A stretch of DNA of 64,000 nt. Origin: Bacteroides propionicigenes (lineage in GTDB: Bacteria; Bacteroidota; Bacteroidia; Bacteroidales; Bacteroidaceae). Shown here in pieces: positions 24,168 to 32,958 of the stretch (position 1 is the stretch's first letter; each line of letters opens with the position of its first letter). The notes beneath the pieces are model-generated. The model saw nothing but the letters and a program-made list of their open reading frames with translations. It had not been told where the DNA came from and did not search any database. The position numbers and the translations under genes are program-made. The DNA lies in contig NZ_JAHBBW010000002.1 of assembly GCF_018390535.1 (NCBI RefSeq), positions 434,001 through 498,000 of the forward strand, in the 5' to 3' direction.

Positions 24168-24626
24168 TTAAGATTCATGACTCGCCAGTATATCCAAAAT
24201 CTGTTGCAAAGGGAATTTTTCAGTATAGAATCGCTCGTCGGTATGTTTGCCGTACGCCCGGTATCTGGCTTCCCCGTTTGCAAATACCGCCAAGATATGG
24301 CTGACCAGCACATTGTCCGGCGGAACCAACCTTTCCAGTTCCGTTTCGGTCAGTTCCACGAAGCACCAGTTATTGTCTTCCGGCAAGTCCTCGCTGCCCA
24401 GTATCCCGTCCTCGTCCGGCTGGTAAAAACCAACCGATATGTCATAAAAGTTCAAAGACTGGAAACTGATGTCATCCTTGAATGGCTTGACGGCTTCCAG
24501 CCTGCCGGACTGTGTCTGTCTCCACTCTTTTGACAGGTACACGATTGCAAAGTCGCAGCAATCCCATGCACTGTCAGTTCCTGCCTTGAGCAGGAGGTAT
24601 GGGGTAGGTTCATTTGAGATTTTCAT
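24168..24626 (-). CDS. Hypothetical protein, 152 aa
   Basis: Begins MKISNEPTPYLLLKAGTDSAWDCCDFAIVYLS. Alpha/beta with an acidic middle and a C-terminus PLQQILDILASHES. Overlaps the upstream gene by 4 nt. Function unknown. Confidence 0.66.
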   Translation of the reverse strand: MKISNEPTPYLLLKAGTDSAWDCCDFAIVYLSKEWRQTQSGRLEAVKPFKDDISFQSLNFYDISVGFYQPDEDGILGSEDLPEDNNWCFVELTETELERLVPPDNVLVSHILAVFANGEARYRAYGKHTDERFYTEKFPLQQILDILASHES

Positions 24627-25519
24627 CGTATTTCCCTCCTTTTATGCCACGCGTGATACCGTTTCACGGTGCGTAGCTGGTTAATGATATGGCCAAAAAG
24701 CTCGCGTGAATAGATGCGGTAATGGAACACAGCCGAATACTCGCATACATTGCCGTGAAAGTCCACGTGGGAGCGGTCATCCGCAAAGTCGAACAAGTCG
24801 CCCTGGATTTCCAGCGTGTATTTGTTCTTCCGTAGCCAGTCAAAAAACTCGAAGATGTCCTTCTTTTGGGAGTAGAAAGTGCAGTATTCGTAGCGGTTTC
24901 CGCGCAGGTTCCTCAGCAATGCCGCCATCTCGTTCCGTTCCCGGCGGTCGCCAAATTCGGATCCCGTCCGAGTGGCGAGGTTCTTCAGGAAATATATTTT
25001 ACCTCCATACTCGAAATAGTACGGTATGTAGGTGACCGTCTTTTTGTACCAATTGACATATTTGACAAAGGAAGCCTTCTTGACGATGGCGGGATGCAGG
25101 TTTACTTTCTCCATGTGTTCCCGAATCTGGCGGTAGATTTCCGCATTGGAAAGACGTATGGGACGTTCCGCCCGGAAATACCTGCCGTCCGACTCGAAAC
25201 AGAGCGCGTACAGGTTTCGGTAATACGGTTCCCCGACAAAGAACCAGTCGCTCTGCATGCGGGCCGGAGGCAGGCATTCCAGCAGTTCGTAATAACGTTC
25301 CTCCGTAATTTCATGGAAGGGCTTGCAAAGTGCCCGGGTATAACGCTTCACAAGCAGTGTCATGCGTACCGGTGATACAGCGACCAGGTACGGGTTCTTC
25401 TCCCTTTCGCGCAGTGCTTCCAGCGTCTCGCCGCCGTAGTCGCTGTGCATGTCATCCGACATCGACGTGAGGCATGTCCCGTCGAAATAACGTGAATCGA
25501 TGATGTATCTCATGGGCAC
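24623..25519 (-). CDS. Hypothetical protein, 298 aa
   Basis: Begins MRYIIDSRYFDGTCLTSMSDDMHSDYGGETLEALREREKNPYL (second or third codon as start). Basic and tyrosine-rich, with several KR-rich helices near the C-terminus. The opening pattern occurs, from memory, in conserved Bacteroidales plasmid proteins. Function unknown. Confidence 0.68.
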   Translation of the reverse strand: MPMRYIIDSRYFDGTCLTSMSDDMHSDYGGETLEALREREKNPYLVAVSPVRMTLLVKRYTRALCKPFHEITEERYYELLECLPPARMQSDWFFVGEPYYRNLYALCFESDGRYFRAERPIRLSNAEIYRQIREHMEKVNLHPAIVKKASFVKYVNWYKKTVTYIPYYFEYGGKIYFLKNLATRTGSEFGDRRERNEMAALLRNLRGNRYEYCTFYSQKKDIFEFFDWLRKNKYTLEIQGDLFDFADDRSHVDFHGNVCEYSAVFHYRIYSRELFGHIINQLRTVKRYHAWHKRREIR

Positions 25520-25523
25520 TGGA

Positions 25524-26621
25524 TTAAATGGTTATTTTCAACACCTGACCGGCGGCATATTCGGCATTGCGGGTGAGCTGGCGCTGCCATGCCTGGTTGC
25601 GTGGCGCCCACTTGAAAGCGTTACGCTTCAAGGTTGTACGCATATCGGTATCGGGTATTTTGTCGAAGAGGATTTGCAGGCGGTCTTCTTCGAAGTTGTA
25701 GACCACCTTGCCGCCATCGAACGGAATCTCACGATTTTCACGGCTTGCCCGTTCCTGCTGCTTTTCCCGCACCTTGCGGACGAGTTCGGGATACTTGAAG
25801 ATTGAATGGCGTGCCGTGACGACAGGTTTCTTGACTTTGTCGTTCCACTCTCGCAGACGAGCGACGGCACGGTCGATGATTTCCACGTTGCCATGGTTGA
25901 CATAGGTGGAGAGTCGCCCGGCGAGGTTGCTGACGAAGAGAGCCCGGCTATAGCCTCGTGCCGTACCCGTATCGATACCGTGAATGGTCGAGGCGGCATC
26001 GTCGATAAAGGCTTTGACCTTCTGCCACTCCTCCTCGAGACGCTGTTCTTCGGGCTTGGCCGCTTCGGTAGCCTTGCGAATCGCTTCGAGTGCACGTTCT
26101 CGCCATTCCCGGAACGCCGTGACGCTCTTGGCGTGGCTGTTGCAGGCCTTTTCGTTTCGGCCCGTGTTGAAGCGTGCAGGTCCCGTAATCATCGCGCTGG
26201 CACAACGGCTGTTGGCGGCGATCATGGCAGAGAAATAGCGTTTGTAGTTTTCCATGTAACGTTCCCGCTGCTGCTCGGGCATCGACTGCAAATCCTCGTG
26301 CAGTTCCTTTTCGTGCGAGGCGATGTCTGACTCACCCCGCTCGTCGGGTGAGAAGGAGGTGAGGTTGTAGGAGCTGCACGCCTGCTTGAAATATTCTTCC
26401 AGATAGCCCGGGTGCGCCACTTCCACAACTTCCCAGTCCTTAAAGTCCGCCGGGGCGAGGATTTCTTCCTTGCCCGGATTCCCTACAAGATGGGAATAGC
26501 TGCAATACCCGTGTCTCTTTCCCCTGAAAAGAAACGCTACCGGTTCGCTTTCCGGGGCATCCACACGCCGCACCATGGTCACACGATGGGCATTTTCCTT
26601 TGTCAATAATGTTGTTTCCAT
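25524..26621 (-). CDS. Large-polyvalent-like accessory protein, 365 aa
   Basis: Residues 1-60 are beta-rich; residues 75-300 are helical with a long charged region. The end (KIPDTDMRTTLKRNAFKWAPRNQAWQRQLT) strongly resembles the C-terminal segments of phage and plasmid accessory proteins sometimes grouped with large polyvalent proteins. Base usage in the middle is arginine/alanine-rich. A role in protecting or processing incoming DNA has been suggested for such groups but not shown here. Confidence 0.68.
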   Translation of the reverse strand: METTLLTKENAHRVTMVRRVDAPESEPVAFLFRGKRHGYCSYSHLVGNPGKEEILAPADFKDWEVVEVAHPGYLEEYFKQACSSYNLTSFSPDERGESDIASHEKELHEDLQSMPEQQRERYMENYKRYFSAMIAANSRCASAMITGPARFNTGRNEKACNSHAKSVTAFREWRERALEAIRKATEAAKPEEQRLEEEWQKVKAFIDDAASTIHGIDTGTARGYSRALFVSNLAGRLSTYVNHGNVEIIDRAVARLREWNDKVKKPVVTARHSIFKYPELVRKVREKQQERASRENREIPFDGGKVVYNFEEDRLQILFDKIPDTDMRTTLKRNAFKWAPRNQAWQRQLTRNAEYAAGQVLKITI

Positions 26622-26661
26622 ACCTTTCTTCTTGATTTCGTTATTTGATTGTTTCCGATTT

Positions 26662-27189
26662 TTATTGTTGCTTCATCCGGGCGGCATGGTCCATTACAGA
26701 GGCGAACCCCACCTCGATACCTATCTGGTATCCGCCCTTGATGGTCGATTCCAGCTCCGCCTCGCTTTCGATCAGGGATTCCGAATCATCGGCATAAAGC
26801 CTGTACAGGGAGAATACGTCTGCCTCCCATAGCTTCCGGGCATTTTCCGCCGATACAAGCAGCCACACGAAACCGTCCTCACGGGTTACCTTGACGGCGG
26901 CTTCGCTATGGCTCAGAGTCCGCCACTCCTTGATGTCCAGTGCCACCCTCCACACGATATACATCAGCGTATCGTGGCGGCTTTTAATATCAGGGGAATC
27001 GCACAGGCGGCTGGCCACATCTTTGAGTGTCCGGAAAGAGTCCGCCATGAACTGCTCCACGACATACGGCTTTTCGGCAATGGCGGAACAGGCATCGTCC
27101 GCCCTGCCTGATTCCGGAACGGTCTGAATATCCTCCTCTTCAAGGAAGATTTCACGGTGCAGGTAGTCCAAGTAGTAATATGATTTCAT
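26662..27189 (-). CDS. Hypothetical protein, 175 aa
   Basis: Begins MKSYYYLDYLHREIFLEEEDIQTVPESG. Acidic, helical C-terminal half (YRLYADDSESLIESEAELESTIKGG). Function unknown. Confidence 0.66.
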   Translation of the reverse strand: MKSYYYLDYLHREIFLEEEDIQTVPESGRADDACSAIAEKPYVVEQFMADSFRTLKDVASRLCDSPDIKSRHDTLMYIVWRVALDIKEWRTLSHSEAAVKVTREDGFVWLLVSAENARKLWEADVFSLYRLYADDSESLIESEAELESTIKGGYQIGIEVGFASVMDHAARMKQQ

Positions 27190-27194
27190 TCCGC

Positions 27195-27434
27195 TTATTC
27201 TTTGGGGGTGAAAGTGATTCTCGTGTGCCCGTCATAACCGAAGGACGGTTTCAGGCCGAAGGCTTCGGCATCACTGCTGATGCAGCAGATGTCCCAAATC
27301 TCCAACCCTCCGGCGCAGGTTATGACGGTATTGTTTTCAGATATTTGCGGCGACTTGTCTTTCAATGCAGCCCCGCCGCAGATGCCGCGTAGAATAACAC
27401 CACGCTGGTGGGTAGTAAGTTCTTTCGTTTCCAT
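27195..27434 (-). CDS. Small hypothetical protein, 79 aa
   Basis: Begins METKELTTHQRGVILRGICGGAALKDKS. Glycine-rich middle with DICCISSDAEAFG. It stops 5 nt before the next start. Function unknown. Confidence 0.6.
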   Translation of the reverse strand: METKELTTHQRGVILRGICGGAALKDKSPQISENNTVITCAGGLEIWDICCISSDAEAFGLKPSFGYDGHTRITFTPKE

Positions 27435-27438
27435 AGAC

Positions 27439-27651
27439 CTAATCTTTTGCTTTTACACCGAACATGTTCTCCATTGTACTGGCGAGGGCTTCCTTGAAAC
27501 CGTCGCTTACGCCCCAGTATTCAAGTAACCCGTTGCCGATGACCTGCATCTGTTTGTCGGTGGGCATATCGCCATCATACCCGTATTCCTTGAGCAGGGC
27601 ACGGCTGATGATGACACCTTTTATCTCGTTGATTCTATGTTCCTCTCCCAT
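27439..27651 (-). CDS. Small hypothetical protein, 70 aa
   Basis: Begins MGEEHRINEIKGVIISRALLKEYGYDGDMPTDKQMQVIGNGLLEYWG. A helical protein with an acidic middle. The upstream gap to 27800 holds a hairpin and possibly a 16-codon peptide, not annotated. Confidence 0.6.
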   Translation of the reverse strand: MGEEHRINEIKGVIISRALLKEYGYDGDMPTDKQMQVIGNGLLEYWGVSDGFKEALASTMENMFGVKAKD

Positions 27652-27733
27652 AGCCGTTAATACATCTTTACCCGCAGACCAGATATCTGCTTTCTCGTTA
27701 TTTCTGTCATTTTCTTTATCCGTTTATAAAAGC

Positions 27734-27754
27734 ATAGGGGCATTCCGCCCCCAT
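27734..27754 (-). terminator. Weak hairpin terminator
   Basis: A 7-bp stem (AUGGGGG with CCCCUAU, one G-U pair) closes a 7-nt loop, 47 nt after the stop at 27801. The U-tract is short, so it may only slow transcription. Confidence 0.45.
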
Positions 27755-27800
27755 AGTTGTTATTAATTCATATTATTTTGCATGATTTTTTCCGGAACAC

Positions 27801-28064
27801 CTATCCGGCATAGATGTACTTGAGCTTGGGCACTCCGTTCTGGAGCACGGTGAAGGCGTTTTCTTCCACCTGCACGTCCTTTGCCTTTGGCCACCATAGC
27901 CACGAGAGTTTCCCGTCGGGTTTGAGGAATGCCACGGCATTACCCTGCACTTTCCCGACCTCACGCACGCCGAGGTCTTTTCCGCCCTCGAACAGCCGGA
28001 CGCACCGCCACTTCGAGCCAAGCGTCATTTTCCGTTTCACGTCTGCTAATGTTTTCATACTCAT
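27801..28064 (-). CDS. Small basic hypothetical protein, 87 aa
   Basis: Begins MSMKTLADVKRKMTLGSKWRCVRLFEGGKDLG; beta-rich with tryptophans in the middle (LSWLWWPKAKDVQVEENAF). Family of small accessory proteins; function unknown. Confidence 0.65.
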   Translation of the reverse strand: MSMKTLADVKRKMTLGSKWRCVRLFEGGKDLGVREVGKVQGNAVAFLKPDGKLSWLWWPKAKDVQVEENAFTVLQNGVPKLKYIYAG

Positions 28065-28074
28065 TGCGTTTTTA

Positions 28075-28467
28075 TTATTGCATATAAATTCTGCATTTCC
28101 GGTTGCACCGTCTCAGGCTGTCCGCCGAGAGCGGATAACTGCGGTTCAAATGGTCGGGAAACCCTTCTCGGAACATCAGCTCCGCCGTAGCGTACTCCTT
28201 GCACCATTTTCGCCGACGTCTCCCACGGGCAGGTCTCGTTTCCGGCATCCGCCTTTTCGGAGATTTCGGCACACGCCATTTCCCACCGACAAACACCGCT
28301 TCATATTCCCGTTGTAACACGCCGCTGCAATACGCCGCCACGCTGACAGCGGGCACACTTCCGAGCTGTCCCGTCGCGGCAAGGCTGTCAAGCGTATCGG
28401 TGGCAGCCTTGAAACTGGCAAAGCACCCGTAACTGCGGGTGCGCTTTGCGTCAAACACTTCTATCAT
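28075..28467 (-). CDS. Hypothetical basic protein, 130 aa
   Basis: Start at 28467 (MIEVFDAKRTRSYGCFASFKAATDTLDSLA) is preferred to the longer frame beginning at 28593. The C-terminal half is very basic (KSPKRRMPETRPARGRRRRKWC) and could bind RNA or DNA. Base composition is more GC-rich than neighbours. Function unknown. Confidence 0.6.
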   Translation of the reverse strand: MIEVFDAKRTRSYGCFASFKAATDTLDSLAATGQLGSVPAVSVAAYCSGVLQREYEAVFVGGKWRVPKSPKRRMPETRPARGRRRRKWCKEYATAELMFREGFPDHLNRSYPLSADSLRRCNRKCRIYMQ

Positions 28468-28737
28468 ATTTATTCGTTTTATTATTGGCACATCCGTTCT
28501 CCGCTTCCCCGCACAGGATAACAGCGGAAGCACGGCAGGCGGTTCCGCAGAACGCCAGACCGTGCTTAACCGTGTTATATACAAGGTAGGCACAACGCCT
28601 CACGGCGCAAGGAAGTCATATCGGAGGGAATTTTAGAAAAGTGCGGGCATTTCAGGGTGCAATCCTGACACAGTGTATATCAATGCCCGAAAAAGCGCGC
28701 ACGCCCCGCAGTTTCCGCAGCACGTGTGCGCGTCATG
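28468..28737. other. Gap with hairpins, no gene seen
   Basis: A 270-nt stretch in the accessory operon. It contains an 8-bp inverted repeat AAGCACGG/CCGTGCTT around position 28570-28530 and a second structure at 28644-28689. No open frame with coding features. It does not match the RNA units behind the reverse transcriptase. Confidence 0.5.
28644..28689 (-). terminator. Hairpin terminator
   Basis: Stem CGGGCAUU/AAUGCCCG (28689-28682 with 28651-28644) with an inner UCAGG/CCUGA helix, followed on the minus strand by CACUUUUCU. It lies about 50 nt after the stop of the 123-aa gene. Confidence 0.55.
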
Positions 28738-29109
28738 TCACTCGCCATCGTCCCCGCTGTCAATTCCTGCGGTGATGTTGCATATCTCCTGCAATGCCGA
28801 TTCTATCTGCACAAGGTCGTCGATGTCGAACTTCACGGCATCGCAGTCCTTCTCCCACACTTGGCGGGCTATGAAGACGGCATCATGCAGCGACCGCTCG
28901 GACTCTTCCAGAGCGGTCTTCAGGTCGTCCACGGTGTACTCCCCGTCCTGCGGCGGAGGTACAGTCCCGGCACCGTTTTTTGCCGGGAAATTCTTTTCGC
29001 CTATCACGTTACAGTTGCTTTCGCCCGAAATGAAAAGCGCGTATCCGTGGCATACGTCACAAGAACACGCGCTTACGACGGCAGATACGAAAAGGGCAGG
29101 CAGTCCCAC
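28738..29109 (-). CDS. Hypothetical protein, 123 aa, possible lipoprotein
   Basis: The N-terminus MGLPALFVSAVVSACSC has a short hydrophobic stretch ending at cysteines, which could be a lipoprotein signal, though it lacks the usual lysine start. The C-terminal part is acidic and helical (DDLKTALEESERSLHDAVFIARQVWEKD). If the true start is internal, the signal disappears. Function unknown. Confidence 0.55.
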   Translation of the reverse strand: MGLPALFVSAVVSACSCDVCHGYALFISGESNCNVIGEKNFPAKNGAGTVPPPQDGEYTVDDLKTALEESERSLHDAVFIARQVWEKDCDAVKFDIDDLVQIESALQEICNITAGIDSGDDGE

Positions 29110-29174
29110 ACGTTCAGCGGGCTGCCTGCCGTCCTTTTGCCTTTTTCGGGCAGGTTTCAGTTACTCCGTTGCCC

Positions 29175-29747
29175 TTATGCCGCCTTTTTGCTTTCGTCGG
29201 CAACCGTTCCGGCAGGCTGTTCCGCCACCTTTTCAGCCTTGCCGGTCTTGGTCGTTTTCTCGGCAGGCTTTTCGAGGCTGGCGAGGTTCGGGGCGAAATT
29301 CATGGCGTTGCGGATAGCCTTTGCAGCGGCATGGATTGTCTTTTGGAAATCACGGTTTGACTTCTCGAGGTCTACTTTGGTCGGCACAAGACCGATACGC
29401 GCCCAAACGCTGTCGGTAAGGTCGTACTTCTTGATACGATTTCCCGACTTCTCGCAGATGATGATTTCCGCAGGGGTTGTGGCACGGAATTTCGAGCGTA
29501 TGCCGTCGGCATCGGCACGCAGTTTCTTTTCCTCCGCAATGGTGTGCCACATAGTTGCGACCATGTTTTTAATCACACGGAAAATCTCGTTGTCCGACAT
29601 GTCGGCAGGCTCAAAGTCCGCACCGAAAAAGTGCTGTGCCGTCTGCACGAGTTCACCGTCCTTGTTGGTAGAGTTGTAAACCAACATGATACCTGCAAAC
29701 GAACCGATGTTTGCATACTGTTCCTTGTTCAATTTAGAAGTTGCCAT
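29175..29747 (-). CDS. Hypothetical protein, 190 aa (first gene of the large minus-strand operon)
   Basis: Begins MATSKLNKEQYANIGSFAGIMLVYNSTNKDGELVQTAQHFFGADFEP. An alpha/beta core of about 150 residues is followed by an alanine/lysine-rich flexible tail. As the first gene after the leader with promoter and structured RNA, it may be strongly expressed. No family recognised; possibly a single-stranded DNA or nucleoid-associated role, which is only a guess from its basic tail and position. Confidence 0.7.
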   Translation of the reverse strand: MATSKLNKEQYANIGSFAGIMLVYNSTNKDGELVQTAQHFFGADFEPADMSDNEIFRVIKNMVATMWHTIAEEKKLRADADGIRSKFRATTPAEIIICEKSGNRIKKYDLTDSVWARIGLVPTKVDLEKSNRDFQKTIHAAAKAIRNAMNFAPNLASLEKPAEKTTKTGKAEKVAEQPAGTVADESKKAA

Positions 29748-29789
29748 AATGATAAAATTTTAGAAACACTGCGCAAAATCACGCATTGC

Positions 29790-29859
29790 GGGCACTCGGG
29801 GAGTCGAACCCCGAACTCTGCACCATAGCGCAAAGTGTGGCATTTCCTGCCACGCGCCC
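29790..29859 (-). ncRNA. tRNA-like structure in the operon leader
   Basis: A 70-nt segment folds as a cloverleaf-like shape: closing stem GGGCGC/GUGCCC, a 6-bp D-arm-like hairpin around AGGAAA, an 8-bp hairpin with loop UAUG where an anticodon arm should be, and a canonical T-arm CGGGG-UUCGACU-CCCCG. The T-arm matches tRNA sequence closely (GGUUCGACUCC). The middle hairpin has no normal 7-nt anticodon loop, so I do not assign an amino acid. It may be a degenerate tRNA, a tRNA-derived attachment site, or a tRNA mimic. Confidence 0.55.
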
Positions 29860-29866
29860 AAAAATT

Positions 29867-29892
29867 TGCCGTGCATTTCACCCTGCACGGCA
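29867..29892. terminator. Bidirectional hairpin terminator in the leader
   Basis: A perfect 9-bp stem (TGCCGTGCA with TGCACGGCA) around an 8-nt loop, flanked by AAAAATT on one side and AAAATTTTT on the other, so it could stop transcription both ways. On the minus strand it sits just after the predicted start site, suggesting attenuation of the operon. Confidence 0.7.
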
Positions 29893-29918
29893 AAATTTTT
29901 CGTAACTTTGTCGCACTT

Positions 29919-29948
29919 AAAACGTACCCCATAGCAGAGCTATCCAAA
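29919..29948 (-). promoter_or_regulatory. Candidate Bacteroidota promoter with operator-like palindrome
   Basis: Minus strand TTTG (29948-29945), 18-nt spacer, TACGTTTT (29926-29919), close to the Bacteroidota consensus TTTG-N19-TAnnTTTG. The spacer contains the palindrome ATAGC-AGA-GCTAT (29931-29943), a plausible repressor site. It would start the long minus-strand transcript about 160 nt before its first gene. Confidence 0.5.
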
Positions 29949-31116
29949 TGAGCGCATTTTCGGCATATCGTATCTTTGCACGAGTTCTACTCATCGTGTC
30001 GTGGCTCTGCGCTGCTTTACTCCAATTTCGGCAAGACGCTTCTCTGGCACGTTCCGGATCTTTTCCAATCCGGCAGCTAACAGTAAGGCGGTGGGCGGCT
30101 GGTGATTATGGGCATAACATTGGCAATGCTCTTTTCTCAAGCTCCGTGCGGACTGTTTTTCCGCTACCGTGCATTTTATCTCCGTGCGCACAAGGGCGCA
30201 ATTATGGCATTATTCTTGCACGTCCTTTTCAGTGGCGGTATTCTCAATACTCCCAGCGACTTGCAAAAGTCTTGACGTATTTCCGGCACTCGGAATAAAT
30301 ACGATTTATCCCGTTCCATAAATTTCCCTACTTTCGTAGGTTGGCAATACTGGTATTATTGCCCCGTGCGAAGCGTGGTTATTTAACGCACTCTTTAAGC
30401 GTACCTAAACGCACACGGTGTTGTTTCGGGTGTTACCCTTTGACGGCTCAACAACTCACTTTCGTGTAAACGCCGTTTTTGTTTCTCGCTCTCGGCGGTC
30501 TTTGCTTTTCTGTTTTTTAATTCTGTTTTTTACTATCTATTTTTTTATTCGTTTTTCTCCGTACTTGTTTGCCGTTTGTTTGGCTTTCGAGTACATGACT
30601 ATTATAAAACCGTTTTTCAGAACTGCAAAACTTTTTGAGAAAAAAAATTTGGAACGTTCCAAAAACAGCCTTTTTGCGAATATGGAACGCACGCGCGCGA
30701 AGTAAATTTGTAAATAGCTGAATATCAATAAAATAGAAAAAATGATTTTCTTTGAAAAAAATTTTTCCTTTGCAAAAATCAAAAAAGCCCCGTTTCAACG
30801 TATGTATAAAATCAAAATCAGTTTTGTCTATTGATTATCAGATTATTAGCTGCTTAAAATGGATAAAATAGGACTGAAAAGATTTTTTTACTTTCAATTT
30901 GTAAGCAAAGATAATGTAAAAGACGTTTTTAGGCTTACTTTATACAAAAGTAAACCTAATAAATTATTGATATTCAATGGTGTAATAAAAATAAAAAGAT
31001 TAGGGAGGGTGTACCCTCGGGTGCGGATTCGGTCTCTGTCCTCGGGCCGTTTTTTCAAGTCCGGTTTTCCAAAATGGCTCAAAATGCGGCTTTCGGATTG
31101 AAACTGTAAGCAGGTA

Positions 31117-31318
31117 TCAAAAAATATACAGTAAAGTACTTGTATTTATCATGGTTGCTTAAGGTGCTGGTGTTCACCATGTCCCATATTTTTGAAATAT
31201 TCTCATTTGTGGATGCCTGTCCTTTCAATTTTCACGGGTGTACAGACTTTCTGCACGATTTCCGGGTTCCGGCTTGAAGTTGTTTTTTAGATACGCTGAA
31301 AACGCATCAAAAAATATA
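31117..31318. repeat. Direct repeat ATCAAAAAATATAYAG, two copies
   Basis: ATCAAAAAATATACAG at 31116-31131 and ATCAAAAAATATATAG at 31306-31321 differ at one base and are 190 nt apart. They may be iteron-like or regulatory sites in the gene-free region. Confidence 0.5.
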
Positions 31319-31587
31319 TAGAGACACGTCGGTATATTGACTGTTCTTAACCGGATTGGACGACGGAAAAGGAGGATGTGTATTCCTGTCATTCAGTATG
31401 TTCGGATATGCTTTTCACAATCGGACAATCTTGTAATGTTTTGTTCCTTAATCATATAGAATATACAGAACGAAGCTATCCACATGGATTCCGACTTATT
31501 TGTACGGTTTTTGTGACTTTATACAGGAAACCGTGGAAATGCAGAAGAAATGGGGTTCAGTCACCTGCCTTTTTGGTGAATTATACG

Positions 31588-31595
31588 TATATTTG
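31588..31595 (+). promoter_or_regulatory. Candidate -7 element TATATTTG
   Basis: A perfect TAnnTTTG box about 75 nt upstream of the + strand gene at 31671. No matching -33 TTTG at the usual distance was found, so support is weak. Confidence 0.3.
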
Positions 31596-31670
31596 CCGTA
31601 TTGTATCCACTTATGTATGAAGTATGGCATTTTGCTGTTACAGGAAATATCTGGATAAAGAATCGAAAGA

Positions 31671-32462
31671 ATGGAATCATATCATAAGAAGAAAATCGGG
31701 AGTATTCCGAAAGACAGCACGGGTGGGTCGTCCATTCGCAAGGGAATGGTCGTCTTCAACGGTGGGACATCGGAAACCGGACTTGTGGGAGATGTCACGG
31801 GTAATTGCGTGTCGGTTCCGGTAAGGATGACTGCGGGCAGAGAACTCGTTACCGATGACGCGGTCATGTTTCTGAATGATTGCCGGGAAGCGAGCGCAGA
31901 GCAAAAGATTGCCCTCCAACGCCTGCTGAACGAAGGCCATCTTGCATGGGACAAGCGCCGGGGTGTATGTTCGGAATCTCTCTATGCTCCCAAAGACGGA
32001 CAGTTGGTAAAACTCAGTATCCTGGATGAGCATGTAATACTGGGGGCTTTCAAGGAAATCGACGCAAAAGGACGTGTTGTGCTGTATTGCCTGCTGGACG
32101 AAGACGGGAGCCTGCGCTATTCCCTGCATGAAACAGTCGGGTACGCGGTGAATCTCCAGATACTGCCTATCGGAACCAGTGGCCGTAGCAGGCTTTCCGA
32201 TGCTCTACGCCAGAAAGGGCTTGCATGGAACGGACGGCTGAAGGAACTCGAACGGCTGGCAACACGTGTCAGACGCGGTGACAAGTACTATTACCTGAAT
32301 GACATACTGGAAATCCGTGAATGCAGGGACAACAACAGGCCGGCGGACAGGAAACGGTTGGAATGCGGGAACTATTTCATGGAGCGGAGGGATGCCGAAC
32401 TGGTACGTGACTGCGTGCGCTCTGTCGTAAGGCTGAACCGCGACAAGGATGCCAGACGGTAA
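31671..32462 (+). CDS. Hypothetical protein, 263 aa
   Basis: Begins MESYHKKKIGSIPKDSTGGSSIRKGM. Soluble, basic C-terminus (RDAELVRDCVRSVVRLNRDKDARR), with an internal helical segment (EQKIALQRLLNEGHLAWDKRRG). It is the only + strand gene between the control region and the defence pair. No family recognised. A hairpin terminator follows at 32581. Confidence 0.7.
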   Translation: MESYHKKKIGSIPKDSTGGSSIRKGMVVFNGGTSETGLVGDVTGNCVSVPVRMTAGRELVTDDAVMFLNDCREASAEQKIALQRLLNEGHLAWDKRRGVCSESLYAPKDGQLVKLSILDEHVILGAFKEIDAKGRVVLYCLLDEDGSLRYSLHETVGYAVNLQILPIGTSGRSRLSDALRQKGLAWNGRLKELERLATRVRRGDKYYYLNDILEIRECRDNNRPADRKRLECGNYFMERRDAELVRDCVRSVVRLNRDKDARR

Positions 32463-32580
32463 GAGGGTGACGGTATAAGGTATTCGTTCTGTTTCTCTCT
32501 CTTGTATCTGGGGAGGAAGTGGTCCTTTAATCCTCATCTTATCCGTTTTCAACACTTTCCGATTCAAAAAAACAAAAAAA

Positions 32581-32598
32581 CAGACGGCGTGCCGTCTG
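32581..32598. terminator. Terminator CAGACGGC/GCCGTCTG (left copy)
   Basis: An 8-bp perfect palindromic stem with a 2-nt centre, preceded by an A-tract and followed by T-rich sequence. It closes the 263-aa gene. Sequence and flanks resemble the terminator at 34940, on the other side of the RloB pair. Confidence 0.75.
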
Positions 32599-32699
32599 TC
32601 ATGATTTGTTTCTTTTTTGGTATCTTTTTTCTTTGCGTCAAAGAAAAAAGTACATCTTTCTTCTTTCTTCTTGTATAATACTACTTATAGTATTGTTGC

Positions 32700-32745
32700 T
32701 ACATTTGTAACACCCCTCCTGTCAGATACACGGTACATTTGTACC
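32700..32745. promoter_or_regulatory. Two palindromic operator-like sites
   Basis: TACATTTGTA occurs at 32700-32709 and 32734-32743, centres 34 nt apart. The second copy extends to the perfect palindrome GGTACA-TT-TGTACC (32732-32745). Another inverted repeat AATACTA/TAGTATT lies just upstream (32677-32694). The pair sits about 250 nt upstream of the ATPase gene and could bind a dimeric regulator. Confidence 0.5.
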
Positions 32746-32958
32746 ACATTGAGGGGAAAGATGTGGCGAATTTCGCGTCTTTCCACCCAAATTCCACTAT
32801 CGGGAGCATGAATCGCAAGCCGATGTTGCCGCTTCGGAAAATTGCAGTCGCCTTTTGCAGGGCAGCATTGCAAGAACGAAAACGGTCTGATTTTCACGTG
32901 CAGGAAAATAACCGCAAAAAGAGATCCGATAAAACATCTATATATGAAAAATATCCCC

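Larger units (their letters stand above)
29949..31670. other. Long AT-rich region without a convincing gene
   Basis: About 1.7 kb. I see short hairpins (CCTAC-TTTC-GTAGG at 30327-30340; GGCAATA/TATTGCC at 30343-30363), a 16-nt palindrome TTTGGAACGTTCCAAA at 30648-30663, AT-rich tracts at 30480-31000, a direct repeat (next entry) and TAnnTTTG promoter-like boxes at 29971 and 31588. Open frames here are short, AT-shifted and lack coding features. It could be a replication origin or a divergent control region. Confidence 0.5.

Noticed and set aside
28530..28580. Hairpin AAGCACGG/CCGTGCTT and a nearby GATGTGCC as a further array unit
   Set aside because: It lacks the UAAAG box, the closing helix and the YURAC loop; GATGTGCC alone is likely chance.
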